The notes under the pieces were generated by a model. The model was given only the letters and a program-made list of their open reading frames with translations. It did no database searches and was not told the DNA's origin. Shown here piece by piece: positions 44,042-52,673 of a DNA stretch of 64,000 bases (the first letter of the stretch is position 1; each line of letters starts with the position of its first letter). The stretch covers positions 4,062,501-4,126,500 of the forward strand of contig NZ_FMHZ01000002.1 in NCBI RefSeq assembly GCF_900090315.1. The letters are read 5' to 3'. A program made the position numbers and the translations under genes. The stretch is from Micromonospora citrea (GTDB taxonomy: Bacteria > Actinomycetota > Actinomycetes > Mycobacteriales > Micromonosporaceae).

Positions 44042-45346
44042 CTACTTGGCGGCGGCCTTCTTCGCGTTGTTCACCGCGTCCGTCCAGCCCTGTTCGGGCT
44101 TGCGCTGGCCCAGCTCCACCGTCCGGACGGCGTTCTCGACCTCGGTGCGTACGGCCTGGTTCTTCGGCCCCATGTAGACGGGCTTCAGGGTCTTGGCGCC
44201 CTCGCCGAAGATCTGCCCGACGGGGGCGTCGGAGAAGTACGGGTTCTTGGCGTCGACGATCGCGGGATCGGCCAGCGCCTGCGGCGAGGAGGGCAGTGGG
44301 CCCTTGGCCTTGAACGCCCCGATCTGGCCCTTGGCGCTGGTCAGGAACTTCGCCAGCTCGATCGCCTCGGCGCGGTGCTTGCTCTGGGTCGGTACGGCGA
44401 GCCACGACCCGCCCCAGTTGCCGCCGTTGCCGGGCACCCGGGCGATGTCCCACTTGCCCTTGGCCTCCGCGCCGGCGTTGCCCTCGATGACGCCGGTCAT
44501 CCACGCCGGGCAGGCGATGGTGGCGAACTTGGCCTGCTTGAAGGCCGAGACCCACTCCTCGGACCAGGAGCCGTACTTGCCGGAGAGGCCGGAGTCGATG
44601 ATGTCCATCGTGGTGTCCCACGCCTGCCGGACGGCCGGGTTGCTGTCCACCACCAGGTTGTCGTTGGTGTCGTAGTAGTGGTGACCCTGCGAGTTGCCCG
44701 CCGTCTGGAGCACGATGGTGTTGAAGATGTTGGTGGCGGCGTCGAGGAACGACGCCCCGGTGTTCTTCGCCTTGAACTGCTCGCCGACCTTGATGTAGTC
44801 CTGCCAGGTCGGCCAGAGCTTCGACACCGCGTCGCGCTCGGTGGGCAGCCCCGCCTTGGCGAACAGGTCCTTGCGGTAGCACATCGCCATGCCGCCGACG
44901 TCGGTGCCCAGGCCGATCAGCTTGCCGTCCTGGGTCATCCCGCCCTTCCACTTCCACTCCAGGAAGTTGCCCTGGAGTTCGGCCCCGCCGTGGTCGAGCA
45001 GGTTGACGAAGTTGTCGGGGTTGGCCTTGTACTCGACCATCAGCCCCTCCTCGATGGCGACGACGTCGCCCGCGCCCTTGCCCGCGGCGAGCCACTGGGT
45101 CAGCTTGGGCGAGTAGTCGTCGAGGTTGGTGCCGGTGCCCCGCTCGACGATCTTCACGTTGGGGTGGCTGGCCATGTACTCCTTGTAGAGCTCGTCGTAG
45201 CCGAACTGGCTGAACACGTCGACCGTCAGCGTGATCTTGCCGTCGTCGGCGGGCTCGCCGTCGCCGGCGCAGCCGGCGGTGGCGAACAGCGCGGTGGCGG
45301 CGACGAGGGCCACCGCCGCCAGGCGGCGGCGCGGAAGGACACCCAT
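44042..45346 (-). CDS. cebE: Sugar-binding lipoprotein (CebE-like)
   Basis: A 434-residue extracellular solute-binding protein (family 1). The signal peptide ends in the lipobox TAGC, with Cys about residue 26. VDVFSQFGYDELYKEYM and AAGKGAGDVVAIEEG fit cellobiose-type receptors as I recall them. The ligand is inferred from the adjacent GH1 enzyme and the LacI operators. It is the first gene of the operon; GAGAGGGG is about ten bases upstream. Confidence 0.85.
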   Translation of the reverse strand: MGVLPRRRLAAVALVAATALFATAGCAGDGEPADDGKITLTVDVFSQFGYDELYKEYMASHPNVKIVERGTGTNLDDYSPKLTQWLAAGKGAGDVVAIEEGLMVEYKANPDNFVNLLDHGGAELQGNFLEWKWKGGMTQDGKLIGLGTDVGGMAMCYRKDLFAKAGLPTERDAVSKLWPTWQDYIKVGEQFKAKNTGASFLDAATNIFNTIVLQTAGNSQGHHYYDTNDNLVVDSNPAVRQAWDTTMDIIDSGLSGKYGSWSEEWVSAFKQAKFATIACPAWMTGVIEGNAGAEAKGKWDIARVPGNGGNWGGSWLAVPTQSKHRAEAIELAKFLTSAKGQIGAFKAKGPLPSSPQALADPAIVDAKNPYFSDAPVGQIFGEGAKTLKPVYMGPKNQAVRTEVENAVRTVELGQRKPEQGWTDAVNNAKKAAAK

Positions 45347-45405
45347 GCTTTCGGACCCCTCTCAGGTCGTCTGAGGTGGTGAGGAAGGTGGTGGAGCAGA
45401 GCTGA

Positions 45406-45463
45406 GAGAGCGCTCTCACGACAGGGTGGGGGCTGGCGGGTCCGGTGTCAAGAGAGCGCTCTC
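45406..45463. promoter_or_regulatory. Twin LacI-family operators upstream of the sugar operon
   Basis: GAGAGCGCTCTC, a perfect 12-bp palindrome with the central CG typical of LacI-family sites, occurs at 45406-45417 and again at 45452-45463. They are 46 bp apart and about 60-115 bp upstream of the binding-protein gene. The core GAGCGCTC is shared with the CebR site of Streptomyces. Confidence 0.85.
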
Positions 45464-45521
45464 CCCCGGATGCCGGCGGCGCGTTCGGACCGGAACCGAC
45501 CCGCCCGGCCGGGGCGCGCGC

Positions 45522-45563
45522 ACGACAGTGGCCGCCCCCTCGGTCGGGGACGGCCACTGTCGT
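45522..45563 (-). terminator. Hairpin after the MDMPI-like gene
   Basis: A perfect 13-bp stem (45522-45534 with 45551-45563) holds an inner CCCC/GGGG pairing. It is about 100 bases after the stop at 45667. The rest of the 45464-45666 gap shows no gene. Confidence 0.65.
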
Positions 45564-45666
45564 CGGTGGTGCGCTCGCCCGGCCCGTCCGCCGGTGTCGT
45601 CGCCGGGTGCGGCCGGCGTCGGTGCGCGACTACGCGAAGCCCTCGGGGCCCGGCTCCGCGCGGAGG

Positions 45667-46428
45667 TCAGCCGACCCGGAGGCCCTCGAGCAGGGCGCGG
45701 TCGCCGGCCACGTCGAGCGTGTCGAAGCTGACCCGGCCCCAGAGCGCGAGCAGCAGGTCGCTCGCCGTGCCGCTGACCTGGACCCGGGCGCGGTGGTCGT
45801 CGTGGTCGAAGATGGTCGCGGTGTCGAGCAGGGCCACCCCCTCGCCGCGCAGCCGCAGGAACCACTGCTGGGCGGCGTCGACCGCCGAGAGCTGCACGAC
45901 CCCGTGCCACTGGCCGGCGGTGCGGCGGCGGCCGGCGGGCAGCCAGGTGTCCAGCACCTCGCCCACCCCGTCGGCGGCGAGCTTCGCCTCGACCGGCTCG
46001 CCGGCGGCGATCGCGAGCTGGGCGTCCCAGCGGTGCACCGCGGTCTCGTGCGCCATCCGGCGCGGCCAGAAGCCCGCCTTCTTCGGCTGCGGCGCCCAGT
46101 TCCAGGCCGGCGCCTCCGGGTCGAGGGCGTCGAAGAGGGTCATCAACTGGTCGTACGCCTGCTGCCAGAGCTGGAGCGGCGCGACGCCCGGCTCCGGCTC
46201 GATGGGCGTGGACCTCCCCGGCGACGGGGAGGTCGCGCCGGAGCCGGCGAACGAGTGCACCCAGCGGTAGATGGAGGTCAGGTGCAGGGTCAGGTCGGCG
46301 ACGGTCCAGCCGGGACAGGACAGCACCGGTGTCTCCGGTGGGGCCTCGGCCGCCGCCGCGGCGAACGCGGGGCCCTCGGCCCGGAGTGCGCCGATCCAGA
46401 AGTCCTTCGTGCCGTGCAGTCTGCTCAT
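45667..46428 (-). CDS. Maleylpyruvate isomerase/DinB-type mycothiol-dependent protein
   Basis: A 253-residue protein with the MDMPI N-terminal metal-binding helical bundle (LTLHLTSIYRWVH near residue 50 and RRMAHETAVHRWDAQLA near 130) and an MDMPI C-terminal SCP2-like part. Members use mycothiol as a cofactor in isomerase or transferase reactions. That fits the mycothiol genes in this window. The ATG at 46428 is chosen because GGGAGG is six bases upstream. The reaction is unknown. Confidence 0.85.
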   Translation of the reverse strand: MSRLHGTKDFWIGALRAEGPAFAAAAAEAPPETPVLSCPGWTVADLTLHLTSIYRWVHSFAGSGATSPSPGRSTPIEPEPGVAPLQLWQQAYDQLMTLFDALDPEAPAWNWAPQPKKAGFWPRRMAHETAVHRWDAQLAIAAGEPVEAKLAADGVGEVLDTWLPAGRRRTAGQWHGVVQLSAVDAAQQWFLRLRGEGVALLDTATIFDHDDHRARVQVSGTASDLLLALWGRVSFDTLDVAGDRALLEGLRVG

Positions 46429-46485
46429 CGCCATCCTCCCGGGGGTGACCGGGCCACCAGTGGGCGCCGCGGCTACCCCTCAGCC

Positions 46486-46491
46486 TAGGGT
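46486..46491 (+). promoter_or_regulatory. -10 hexamer for murB
   Basis: TAGGGT lies seven bases before the GTG at 46499, with no ribosome site. Confidence 0.6.
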
Positions 46492-46498
46492 GAGAGGC

Positions 46499-47590
46499 GT
46501 GTCAGACGTCTACGCCCAGCCGACAACGGGAGCCGAACCCACCGATACGTGCGAACTGGCGCGATACACGACATTGCGCCTCGGCGGCCCGGCCGGACGG
46601 GTCGTGGCCGGCACCGACGCCGACGAGATCGTCCGGGCGGTGCGGGAGGCGGGCGACCGCGACGAGCCCGTCCTGGTCCTCGCCGGGGGCAGCAACGTCG
46701 TGATCGGCGACGACGGCTTCCCGGGCACGGTGGTCCTGGTCCGCTCGCGCGGCCTGCGGGTGGTCGCCGAGGACGCCGAGACGGTCACCGTGCGCGTCGA
46801 GGCCGGCGAGCCCTGGGACGACCTCGTCGCCACCACCGTGGCCAACGGCTGGTCCGGGCTGGAGTGCCTCTCCGGCATCCCCGGCTCGACCGGCGCCACC
46901 CCGATCCAGAACGTCGGCGCGTACGGGCAGGAGGTCGCCGAGACCGTCACCGGCGTCCAGGTGCACGACCGGGTCGACGGGACCGTCGGGCGGATCGCCG
47001 CCGCCGACTGCGGCTTCGCGTACCGGTCCAGCATCTTCAAGTACAGCGACCGCTGGGTGGTGCTCTCGGTCGACTTCCGGCTCGCCCGCTCGCCGCTGTC
47101 CGGCCCGGTGCGCTACGCGGAGCTGGCCCGGGCGCTCGGCGTGCAGGTGGGGGAGCGGGTGCCGCTGGCCGACGCCCGGGCCACCGTGCTGCGGCTGCGC
47201 GCCGGCAAGGGCATGGTGCTCGACGCAGGCGACCCGGACACCCGCTCGGTCGGCTCGTTCTTCACCAACCCGGTGCTGGACGCGACCGCGTACGAGCTGC
47301 TGCGCGAGCGCGCCGCCGAGCTGGGGGAGCCGCCGTCCTGGCCCTGCCCGGGCGACATGGTCAAGGTCAGCGCGGCGTGGCTGATCGACAAGGCCGGCTT
47401 CGGCAAGGGCCACCCCGGCCCGGAGGGCACCGCCATCTCCAGCAAGCACACCCTCGCCCTGACCAACCGCGGCGGCACCGCCAGCACCGCCGCCCTGGTC
47501 GAGCTGGCCCGGGAGATCCGCGACGGCGTCCACCGCCGCTTCGGCGTCACGCTCCACCCCGAGCCGGTCCTCGTCAACTGCGCCATCTGA
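46499..47590 (+). CDS. murB: UDP-N-acetylenolpyruvoylglucosamine reductase
   Basis: A 363-residue FAD enzyme that reduces enolpyruvyl-UDP-GlcNAc to UDP-N-acetylmuramate in peptidoglycan synthesis. The FAD signature VLAGGSNVVIGDDGF is at about 60-74. The serine of GSFFTNP is the proton donor. The C-terminal PEPVLVNC and the IDKAGFGKGHPG motif are also present. The GTG start has TAGGGT seven bases upstream. The gene stands alone here, as in the M. tuberculosis neighbourhood. Confidence 0.96.
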   Translation: MSDVYAQPTTGAEPTDTCELARYTTLRLGGPAGRVVAGTDADEIVRAVREAGDRDEPVLVLAGGSNVVIGDDGFPGTVVLVRSRGLRVVAEDAETVTVRVEAGEPWDDLVATTVANGWSGLECLSGIPGSTGATPIQNVGAYGQEVAETVTGVQVHDRVDGTVGRIAAADCGFAYRSSIFKYSDRWVVLSVDFRLARSPLSGPVRYAELARALGVQVGERVPLADARATVLRLRAGKGMVLDAGDPDTRSVGSFFTNPVLDATAYELLRERAAELGEPPSWPCPGDMVKVSAAWLIDKAGFGKGHPGPEGTAISSKHTLALTNRGGTASTAALVELAREIRDGVHRRFGVTLHPEPVLVNCAI

Positions 47591-47618
47591 CCCACTCCCG
47601 CCCCCGCCCCCGACCCTC

Positions 47619-47693
47619 CCGTGATCTTGCACTTGCTGCCCGGGCGAAGCGGGGTAAAGGCGCGAAACGCGGGCCGAAAGTGCAAGATCGCGG
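47619..47693. repeat. Long hairpin after murB, possible dispersed element
   Basis: GATCTTGCACTT (47623-47634) pairs perfectly with AAGTGCAAGATC (47678-47689), with four more outer pairs including one wobble. The loop is about 43 bases and includes GCGAAACGCG. I recall similar palindromes in Micromonospora and Salinispora genomes, so this may be a repeated REP-like element as well as a terminator for murB and the convergent gene. Confidence 0.65.
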
Positions 47694-47727
47694 AGAGTCA
47701 GGGGGGCGCGGAGGGGCCGGGGAGGGG

Positions 47728-48525
47728 TCAGGTGGGGGCGACGGCGGGCCAGGGGAGGGTCAGCTCGCCGTGGCGCCAGCGGCGGGGGCCGTCGAGGACC
47801 GGCCAGCCCGCCTCGCGTACGGCGGCGACGGCGCGCAGCCAGCGCTGGCGGGGGCCGAACGGGGCGTAGCCGGCGGCGGCGTGCCAGGCGTCGTCCAGCG
47901 CTCCGACCAGGTCGTGGATCCGCTCGCCGGGCACGTTGCGGTGGATCAGTGCCTTGGGCAGGCGTTCGGCCAGCTCCGCCGGGGTGCCGAGGGTGGTGAG
48001 CTTCGCGGCCAGGGTGAGCGTGCGGGGGCCGTCGGCGCCGAGCAGCACCCAGCCGCCGAGCCGGCCCAGCTCGTCGCAGGTGCCCTCCACCAGCAGCCCG
48101 CCCGGGGCCAGCGCGCCGGTCATCGTCCGCCACGCGTCGGCCACCTCGCGCTCGTCGTACTGGCGCAGGACGTTGAACGCGCGGACCAGGGCGGGCCGTA
48201 GCCCGGCCAGCTCGAACCCGCCGCGGGCGAAGGTCAACCGGGGCGGGTCGGCGGAGGGCTGGGCGGCGGCCACGCGTACCGGATCGATCTCCAGCCCGAC
48301 CACCCGCACGTCGGCGCGGACCCCAGCGGCCAGCCGGGCGCGCAGCTCGACGGCGGTGACGGGGGTGGCGCCGTAGCCGAGGTCGACCACCAGCGGGTCG
48401 GCGGCCTCGCGCAGCGCCCCGCCGCAGGTCTCGACGATCCAGTTGTCCACCCGGCGCAGCCGGTTGGGGTTGGTCGTCCCCCGGGTCACCACGCCGAGCG
48501 GCCGGTGCCGCGCCGTGCCCGCCAT
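47728..48525 (-). CDS. Class I SAM-dependent methyltransferase-like protein
   Basis: A 265-residue protein with a Rossmann-type SAM motif (PLVVDLGYGATPVTAVELR, about 44-62) and an acidic residue at the next strand (VVGLEIDP). The later part is unlike common families. It is 13 bases downstream of the SDR gene, so it is probably in an operon with it. The substrate is unknown. Confidence 0.8.
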   Translation of the reverse strand: MAGTARHRPLGVVTRGTTNPNRLRRVDNWIVETCGGALREAADPLVVDLGYGATPVTAVELRARLAAGVRADVRVVGLEIDPVRVAAAQPSADPPRLTFARGGFELAGLRPALVRAFNVLRQYDEREVADAWRTMTGALAPGGLLVEGTCDELGRLGGWVLLGADGPRTLTLAAKLTTLGTPAELAERLPKALIHRNVPGERIHDLVGALDDAWHAAAGYAPFGPRQRWLRAVAAVREAGWPVLDGPRRWRHGELTLPWPAVAPT

Positions 48526-48538
48526 CGTCCGCGCCGGC

Positions 48539-49303
48539 TCAGCCGGCCCGGTGCACCTTGTGCTGGGCGGCCTGCGCCAGCGGGCGCACCACGAGGCGGT
48601 CGACGTTGACGTGCTGCGGGCGGGTCGCGCACCAGGCGACGCAGTCGGCCACGTCGTCGGCGACGAGCGGCTCGGCGACGCCGGCGTAGACCGCCTCGGC
48701 CTTCTCCCTGTCGCCGCCGAAGCGCACCAGCCCGAACTCGTCGGTCTTGACCATGCCGGGGTCGATCTCGATCACCCGGACCGGCCGGCCGCAGAGCTCC
48801 AGGCGCAGCGTGCCGGCGACGGCCGTCTGCGCGTGCTTGGCGGCGGTGTAGCCGCCCCCGCCCTCGTAGACGGTGAAGCCGGCGGTGGAGGAGACGATCA
48901 CGATGGTGCCGGCCCCCGACGCCTCCAGCGCGGGCAGCAGCGCCTGGGTGACGCGCAGCGTGCCGAGCACGTTGACGTCGTACATCCACTGCCAGTCGCC
49001 GACCGACCCGGACTCGACCGGGTCCAGACCGCGCGCGCCGCCGGCGTTGTTGACCAGCAGGGTGACCGGCCCCGGGGCGGCGGCCGCGGCCTCGGCGAGC
49101 CCGGCCACCGACTCGTCGGAGGTGACGTCGCAGGCCACGGCGGTGGCCGTGCCCCCCGCCGCCTCGATGTCGGCGACGAGGGCGGCCAACCGGTCGGTAC
49201 GCCGCGCGGCGGCGAGCACGTGGAAACCCTCGGCGGCGAGCCGGCGGGCGGTGGCCGCGCCGATCCCGCTGGACGCTCCGGTGACGACGGCGACAGAGGT
49301 CAT
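48539..49303 (-). CDS. Short-chain dehydrogenase/reductase (Rv0484c-like position)
   Basis: A 254-residue classical SDR. The cofactor motif TGASSGIG is at 8-15, NNAG near residue 85, and catalytic YxxxK in GYTAAKHA near 150, with Ser nearby in VSSTAG. No operon partner defines the substrate; the methyltransferase follows closely. From memory, an SDR occupies the same place in M. tuberculosis. Confidence 0.9.
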   Translation of the reverse strand: MTSVAVVTGASSGIGAATARRLAAEGFHVLAAARRTDRLAALVADIEAAGGTATAVACDVTSDESVAGLAEAAAAAPGPVTLLVNNAGGARGLDPVESGSVGDWQWMYDVNVLGTLRVTQALLPALEASGAGTIVIVSSTAGFTVYEGGGGYTAAKHAQTAVAGTLRLELCGRPVRVIEIDPGMVKTDEFGLVRFGGDREKAEAVYAGVAEPLVADDVADCVAWCATRPQHVNVDRLVVRPLAQAAQHKVHRAG

Positions 49304-49484
49304 CCGGCCATTCTCACCCGGGCGCCGCGACGGGCGGCGCCGGCCCGGTGATGAGGTCCGTCACGCCCGGGGGTCGTCTCCGCGCATCACGGGGGCCGGA
49401 TCGGGAAGATGACATCCGGCGAGGACGTTGTCCGAAAAGCGCCGGGCGTGCGGGACGGCATAAACCGTGACAGAGGGAGCGGAC

Positions 49485-50840
49485 GTGGCGGAAGTGCACA
49501 CCGGTGTCGGTCGTCAGCGCGGTGCGCGTCCGTGGCCCCGCCCCCGGCGGATCGCCACGCTCTCGGTGCACACCTCTCCCCTGCACCAGCCGGGCACCGG
49601 CGACGCGGGCGGCATGAACGTCTACATCCTGGAGGTCGCGCGGCGGCTCGCGGAGGCGAACGTCGAGGTGGAGATCTTCACCCGCGCCACCTCCGGCGAC
49701 CTGCCCCCGGTCGTCGAGACCGCGCCCGGGGTGCACGTCCGGCACGTCACCGCCGGCCCTCTCGAAGGGCTCACCAAGGAGGAGCTGCCGGGCCAGCTCT
49801 GCGCCTTCACCGCCGGCGTGCTGCGCGCCGAGGCGTCCCGCCCGCCGGGCCACTACGACCTGATCCACTCCCACTACTGGCTCTCCGGCCAGGTCGGCTG
49901 GCTGGCCAAGGAGCGCTGGGGGGTGCCGTTGGTGCACACCGCGCACACCCTGGCGAAGGTCAAGAACGCCCAGCTCGCCGCGGGGGACCGGCCGGAGCCC
50001 AAGGCCCGCGTCATCGGCGAGGAGCAGGTGGTCGCCGAGGCCGACCGCCTCGTCGCGAACACCGCCGTCGAGGCCCGGGACCTCATCGACCGGTACGACG
50101 CGGACCCGGCCCAGGTGACGGTGGTCCAGCCCGGCGTGGACCTGGACCGGTTCCGTCCCGCTCCGGAGAGCCGCCGGCACGCCGCCCGCCGCCGGCTGGG
50201 GCTGCCCGCCTCCGGGTACGTGGTGGCCTTCGTCGGCCGGATCCAGCCGCTGAAGGCGCCCGACGTGCTCGTCCGCGCCGCGGCGGCGCTGCGCGAGCGC
50301 GATCCGGCGCTCGCCGACGAGCTGACCGTGGTGATCTGCGGGGGCCCCAGCGGCAGCGGCCTCGACCGACCGACGGCCCTGATGGAACTGGCCGCCTCGC
50401 TCGGGGTCGCGGACCGGGTGCGGTTCCTGCCGCCGCAGACGGGCGACGACCTGCCCGCCCTCTATCGGGCGGCGGACCTGGTCGCCGTGCCGTCCTACAA
50501 CGAGTCCTTCGGGCTGGTGGCGCTGGAGGCGCAGGCGTGCGGCACGCCGGTCGTGGCCGCCGCCGTCGGCGGCCTGGTGACCGCGGTCCGCGATCAGGTC
50601 AGCGGCGTGCTGGTCGACGGCCACGACCCGGTCGACTGGGCCCGTACGCTCGCCCGGCTGCTGCCGGACCGGCTCCGCCGGACCGAGCTGTCCCGGGGCG
50701 CGGCCCGGCACGCCCGCGGCTTCTCCTGGCACCGGACGGCCTCGGGGCTGCTCGCCGTCTACGGCGAGGCGATCGCGGAGCACCGCGCCCGGCTCGCCTC
50801 CGAGCTGGCCGGCGGCGCGGCCATGTCCTGCTCCTGGTGA
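49485..50840 (+). CDS. mshA: Mycothiol glycosyltransferase MshA
   Basis: A 451-residue GT4 glycosyltransferase that joins UDP-GlcNAc to inositol-phosphate, the first step of mycothiol synthesis. Family marks are [20 protein letters not shown] near residue 35 and the donor site [20 protein letters not shown] near 340. The GTG at 49485 is preferred because GGGAG is five bases upstream; a GTG at 49467 would add six residues. mshD, the last step, is at 14.3 kb. A YbjN gene follows. Confidence 0.94.
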   Translation: MAEVHTGVGRQRGARPWPRPRRIATLSVHTSPLHQPGTGDAGGMNVYILEVARRLAEANVEVEIFTRATSGDLPPVVETAPGVHVRHVTAGPLEGLTKEELPGQLCAFTAGVLRAEASRPPGHYDLIHSHYWLSGQVGWLAKERWGVPLVHTAHTLAKVKNAQLAAGDRPEPKARVIGEEQVVAEADRLVANTAVEARDLIDRYDADPAQVTVVQPGVDLDRFRPAPESRRHAARRRLGLPASGYVVAFVGRIQPLKAPDVLVRAAAALRERDPALADELTVVICGGPSGSGLDRPTALMELAASLGVADRVRFLPPQTGDDLPALYRAADLVAVPSYNESFGLVALEAQACGTPVVAAAVGGLVTAVRDQVSGVLVDGHDPVDWARTLARLLPDRLRRTELSRGAARHARGFSWHRTASGLLAVYGEAIAEHRARLASELAGGAAMSCSW

Positions 50841-50878
50841 CGGGTCGCCGCCACCCGGTGGCGGGTCGTCGGCGGCCG

Positions 50879-50884
50879 TAGAGT
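50879..50884 (+). promoter_or_regulatory. -10 hexamer for the YbjN gene
   Basis: TAGAGT lies seven bases before the ATG at 50892. Confidence 0.6.
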
Positions 50885-50891
50885 GGGTCCG

Positions 50892-51485
50892 ATGAGCGCG
50901 AAGAGTGATCTTGCAGCCCTGATCGAGGCGGTCTGCGACGAGCGGGAGCTGGCCTGGGAGTCGACCGGCCCGGGCTCGTACGCGGTCACGCTGCCGGGCA
51001 CCCACAAGCTGAAGACGGTCTGCAACCTGATCGTCGGCGAGCACGCGCTGCGGATCGAGGCGTTCGTGATGCGCCAGCCGGACGAGCGGCGCGAGGAGCT
51101 GTGGGCCTGGCTGTTGCAGCGCAACGCCCGGATGTACGGCGTGTCCTTCTCCATCGACGCCGTCGGCGACGTCTACCTGACCGGCCGGGTCAACCCTGCG
51201 GGCGTCGACGCCGACGAGCTGGACCGGCTGCTCGGCGCGGTGCTGACGTACTCCGACGAGTCCTTCGACACGATGCTGGAGATCGGCTTCGGCAGCTCGA
51301 TCCGCCGGGAGTGGGAGTGGCGGGTCAAGCGGGGCGAGTCCACCGCGAACCTCGCGGCGTTCGCGCACCTCTTCGAGCCGTCCGCCGCCGGCCCGGGCGC
51401 CGCCGCCGGCTCGGAACGCGCCGCCGGCTCGGAACGCGACGCCGGCTCGGGACGCGACGCCGGCTCGGGGCGCGCCGCCGGGTAG
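50892..51485 (+). CDS. YbjN-domain protein (Rv0487-like)
   Basis: A 197-residue protein. Residues 1-155 are the YbjN domain, related to type III secretion chaperones; its function is unclear. The last 35 residues are four 18-bp DNA repeats encoding Ala-Gly-Ser-Glu-Arg-type units. TAGAGT seven bases before the ATG supports the start. It follows mshA, as in M. tuberculosis. Confidence 0.82.
   Translation: MSAKSDLAALIEAVCDERELAWESTGPGSYAVTLPGTHKLKTVCNLIVGEHALRIEAFVMRQPDERREELWAWLLQRNARMYGVSFSIDAVGDVYLTGRVNPAGVDADELDRLLGAVLTYSDESFDTMLEIGFGSSIRREWEWRVKRGESTANLAAFAHLFEPSAAGPGAAAGSERAAGSERDAGSGRDAGSGRAAG
51402..51473 (+). repeat. 18-bp tandem repeat at the end of the YbjN gene
   Basis: Units at 51402, 51420, 51438 and 51456 are nearly identical and in frame, encoding A-A/D-A-G-S-E/G-R type repeats. 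The C-terminal tail length probably varies. Confidence 0.85.
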
Positions 51486-51601
51486 CGCCGGGAGCCCTCG
51501 GCGAGGTTCGGACCGGTCCTGACGGGTATGCCGCACCGCGCGGTGCGGCACTGGGACCCGCCGCGCGCCGAGGACCAACTGTCGAGGAGCGTGAGCGTCC
51601 C

Positions 51602-52525
51602 ATGGCTCAGCGGAACAGCTCAGGTCGCGGCGGGACTGCGACCAGGACGAAACGGCAGGCGGGCAACCAGACCCCGAACACGCCGGGGATCTCCGAGTCC
51701 GAGATCTCGCGGATGAAGGTGGACGAGATCCGGGGGCAGCTCCGCCGGCGCGGAGTCTCCGGGATCTCCGCGCTGCGCAAGCCGGAACTGGTGAAGACGC
51801 TGGCGCGGACCCTGCGGGCGGAGCGTCCGTCGGGTGGGGCCGCCCGGCGCAGCACCGGGCCCGCCGGCCGCGCGACGGGCGCGAAGGCGTCGGCCGGCCG
51901 GGCCGCCGCCACCAAGAAGGCGGCGACGGGCCGGGCCGCGGGCAAGGCGGCCCCGAGCCGGGCGAAGGCCGCGAACAAGGCCGCGCCGGCGAAGAAGGCC
52001 CCGGCGAGGAAGGCCGCCGCGAAGGCCGCCCCCGCGAAGAAGGCCGCCGCCGCGCGGAAGGCGGCGCCGGCGGCCCGGAAGACCACGGCGACGAAGACCA
52101 CCGCGTCGGCGCGGACGGGCTCGGCGGGCGGCGGTACGGCGACGAGGTCGACCCCCGTCCGTACCGGGCGGAGCGCCTCGCGGTCGGTGCGTTCGTCGCA
52201 GCCGATCACCTCCGTCGCCGACCGGCCGGAGCGCCCCGGCCGCAGCCTGGTCACCACCAATCACGAGGTGATCCGGCGCTGGGCGCGGGAGCGCGGCGCG
52301 AAGCCGGCGACGATCGCGGGTACCGAGCGGGAGGGCCGGGCCGGCGTGCTCACCTTCAACATGCCGGGCTACCGCGAGAGCAGCCGCGTGCGCGAGATCA
52401 CCTGGGACGAGTGGTTCCGCACGTTCGACGAGCGCAAGCTGAACCTGATCTACCAGGAGCAGCTCCGCGACGGACGGCCGAGCAACTTCTTCCGCACCGA
52501 ATCCCCCGATCGGGAGGACGCCTGA
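51602..52525 (+). CDS. Rho_N/SAP-domain protein with H1-like Lys/Ala tail
   Basis: A 307-residue protein in three parts. Residues about 28-72 are a Rho_N/SAP-like nucleic-acid-binding motif (ISRMKVDEIRGQLRRRGVSG). Residues 75-200 are an Ala/Lys/Arg-rich, histone-H1-like tail. The end (about 210-307) holds a conserved C-terminal domain of unknown function (GVLTFNMPGYRES, REITWDEWFRTFDERKLNLIYQE). A DNA- or RNA-binding role is inferred. The ATG at 51602 has a ribosome site only about 14 bases upstream, so the start is uncertain. Confidence 0.78.
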   Translation: MAQRNSSGRGGTATRTKRQAGNQTPNTPGISESEISRMKVDEIRGQLRRRGVSGISALRKPELVKTLARTLRAERPSGGAARRSTGPAGRATGAKASAGRAAATKKAATGRAAGKAAPSRAKAANKAAPAKKAPARKAAAKAAPAKKAAAARKAAPAARKTTATKTTASARTGSAGGGTATRSTPVRTGRSASRSVRSSQPITSVADRPERPGRSLVTTNHEVIRRWARERGAKPATIAGTEREGRAGVLTFNMPGYRESSRVREITWDEWFRTFDERKLNLIYQEQLRDGRPSNFFRTESPDREDA

Positions 52526-52638
52526 CGTGTTTGACGGAATGGTCGACGGGTATCCGCTGTTGGCCACGAAGGAGGGCCGCCAAGGGCGAGACCCGGGCGG
52601 GACACCGGCGCTGTGATCGGCGAGACAGCCCATCCGGC

Positions 52639-52667
52639 TTGTATCGGTAATCCGGGCGAACTAACTT
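52639..52667 (+). promoter_or_regulatory. Strong promoter without a following gene
   Basis: TTGTAT (52639-52644) and TAACTT (52662-52667) are spaced 17 bp, in a locally AT-rich stretch. Transcription would start near 52674 and run toward the terminator at 52858. Confidence 0.6.
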
Positions 52668-52673
52668 TATTGC

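Noticed and set aside
47591..47727. tRNA-like fold after murB
   Set aside because: The stem-loop has no anticodon or T-arm pattern; it is a long simple palindrome.
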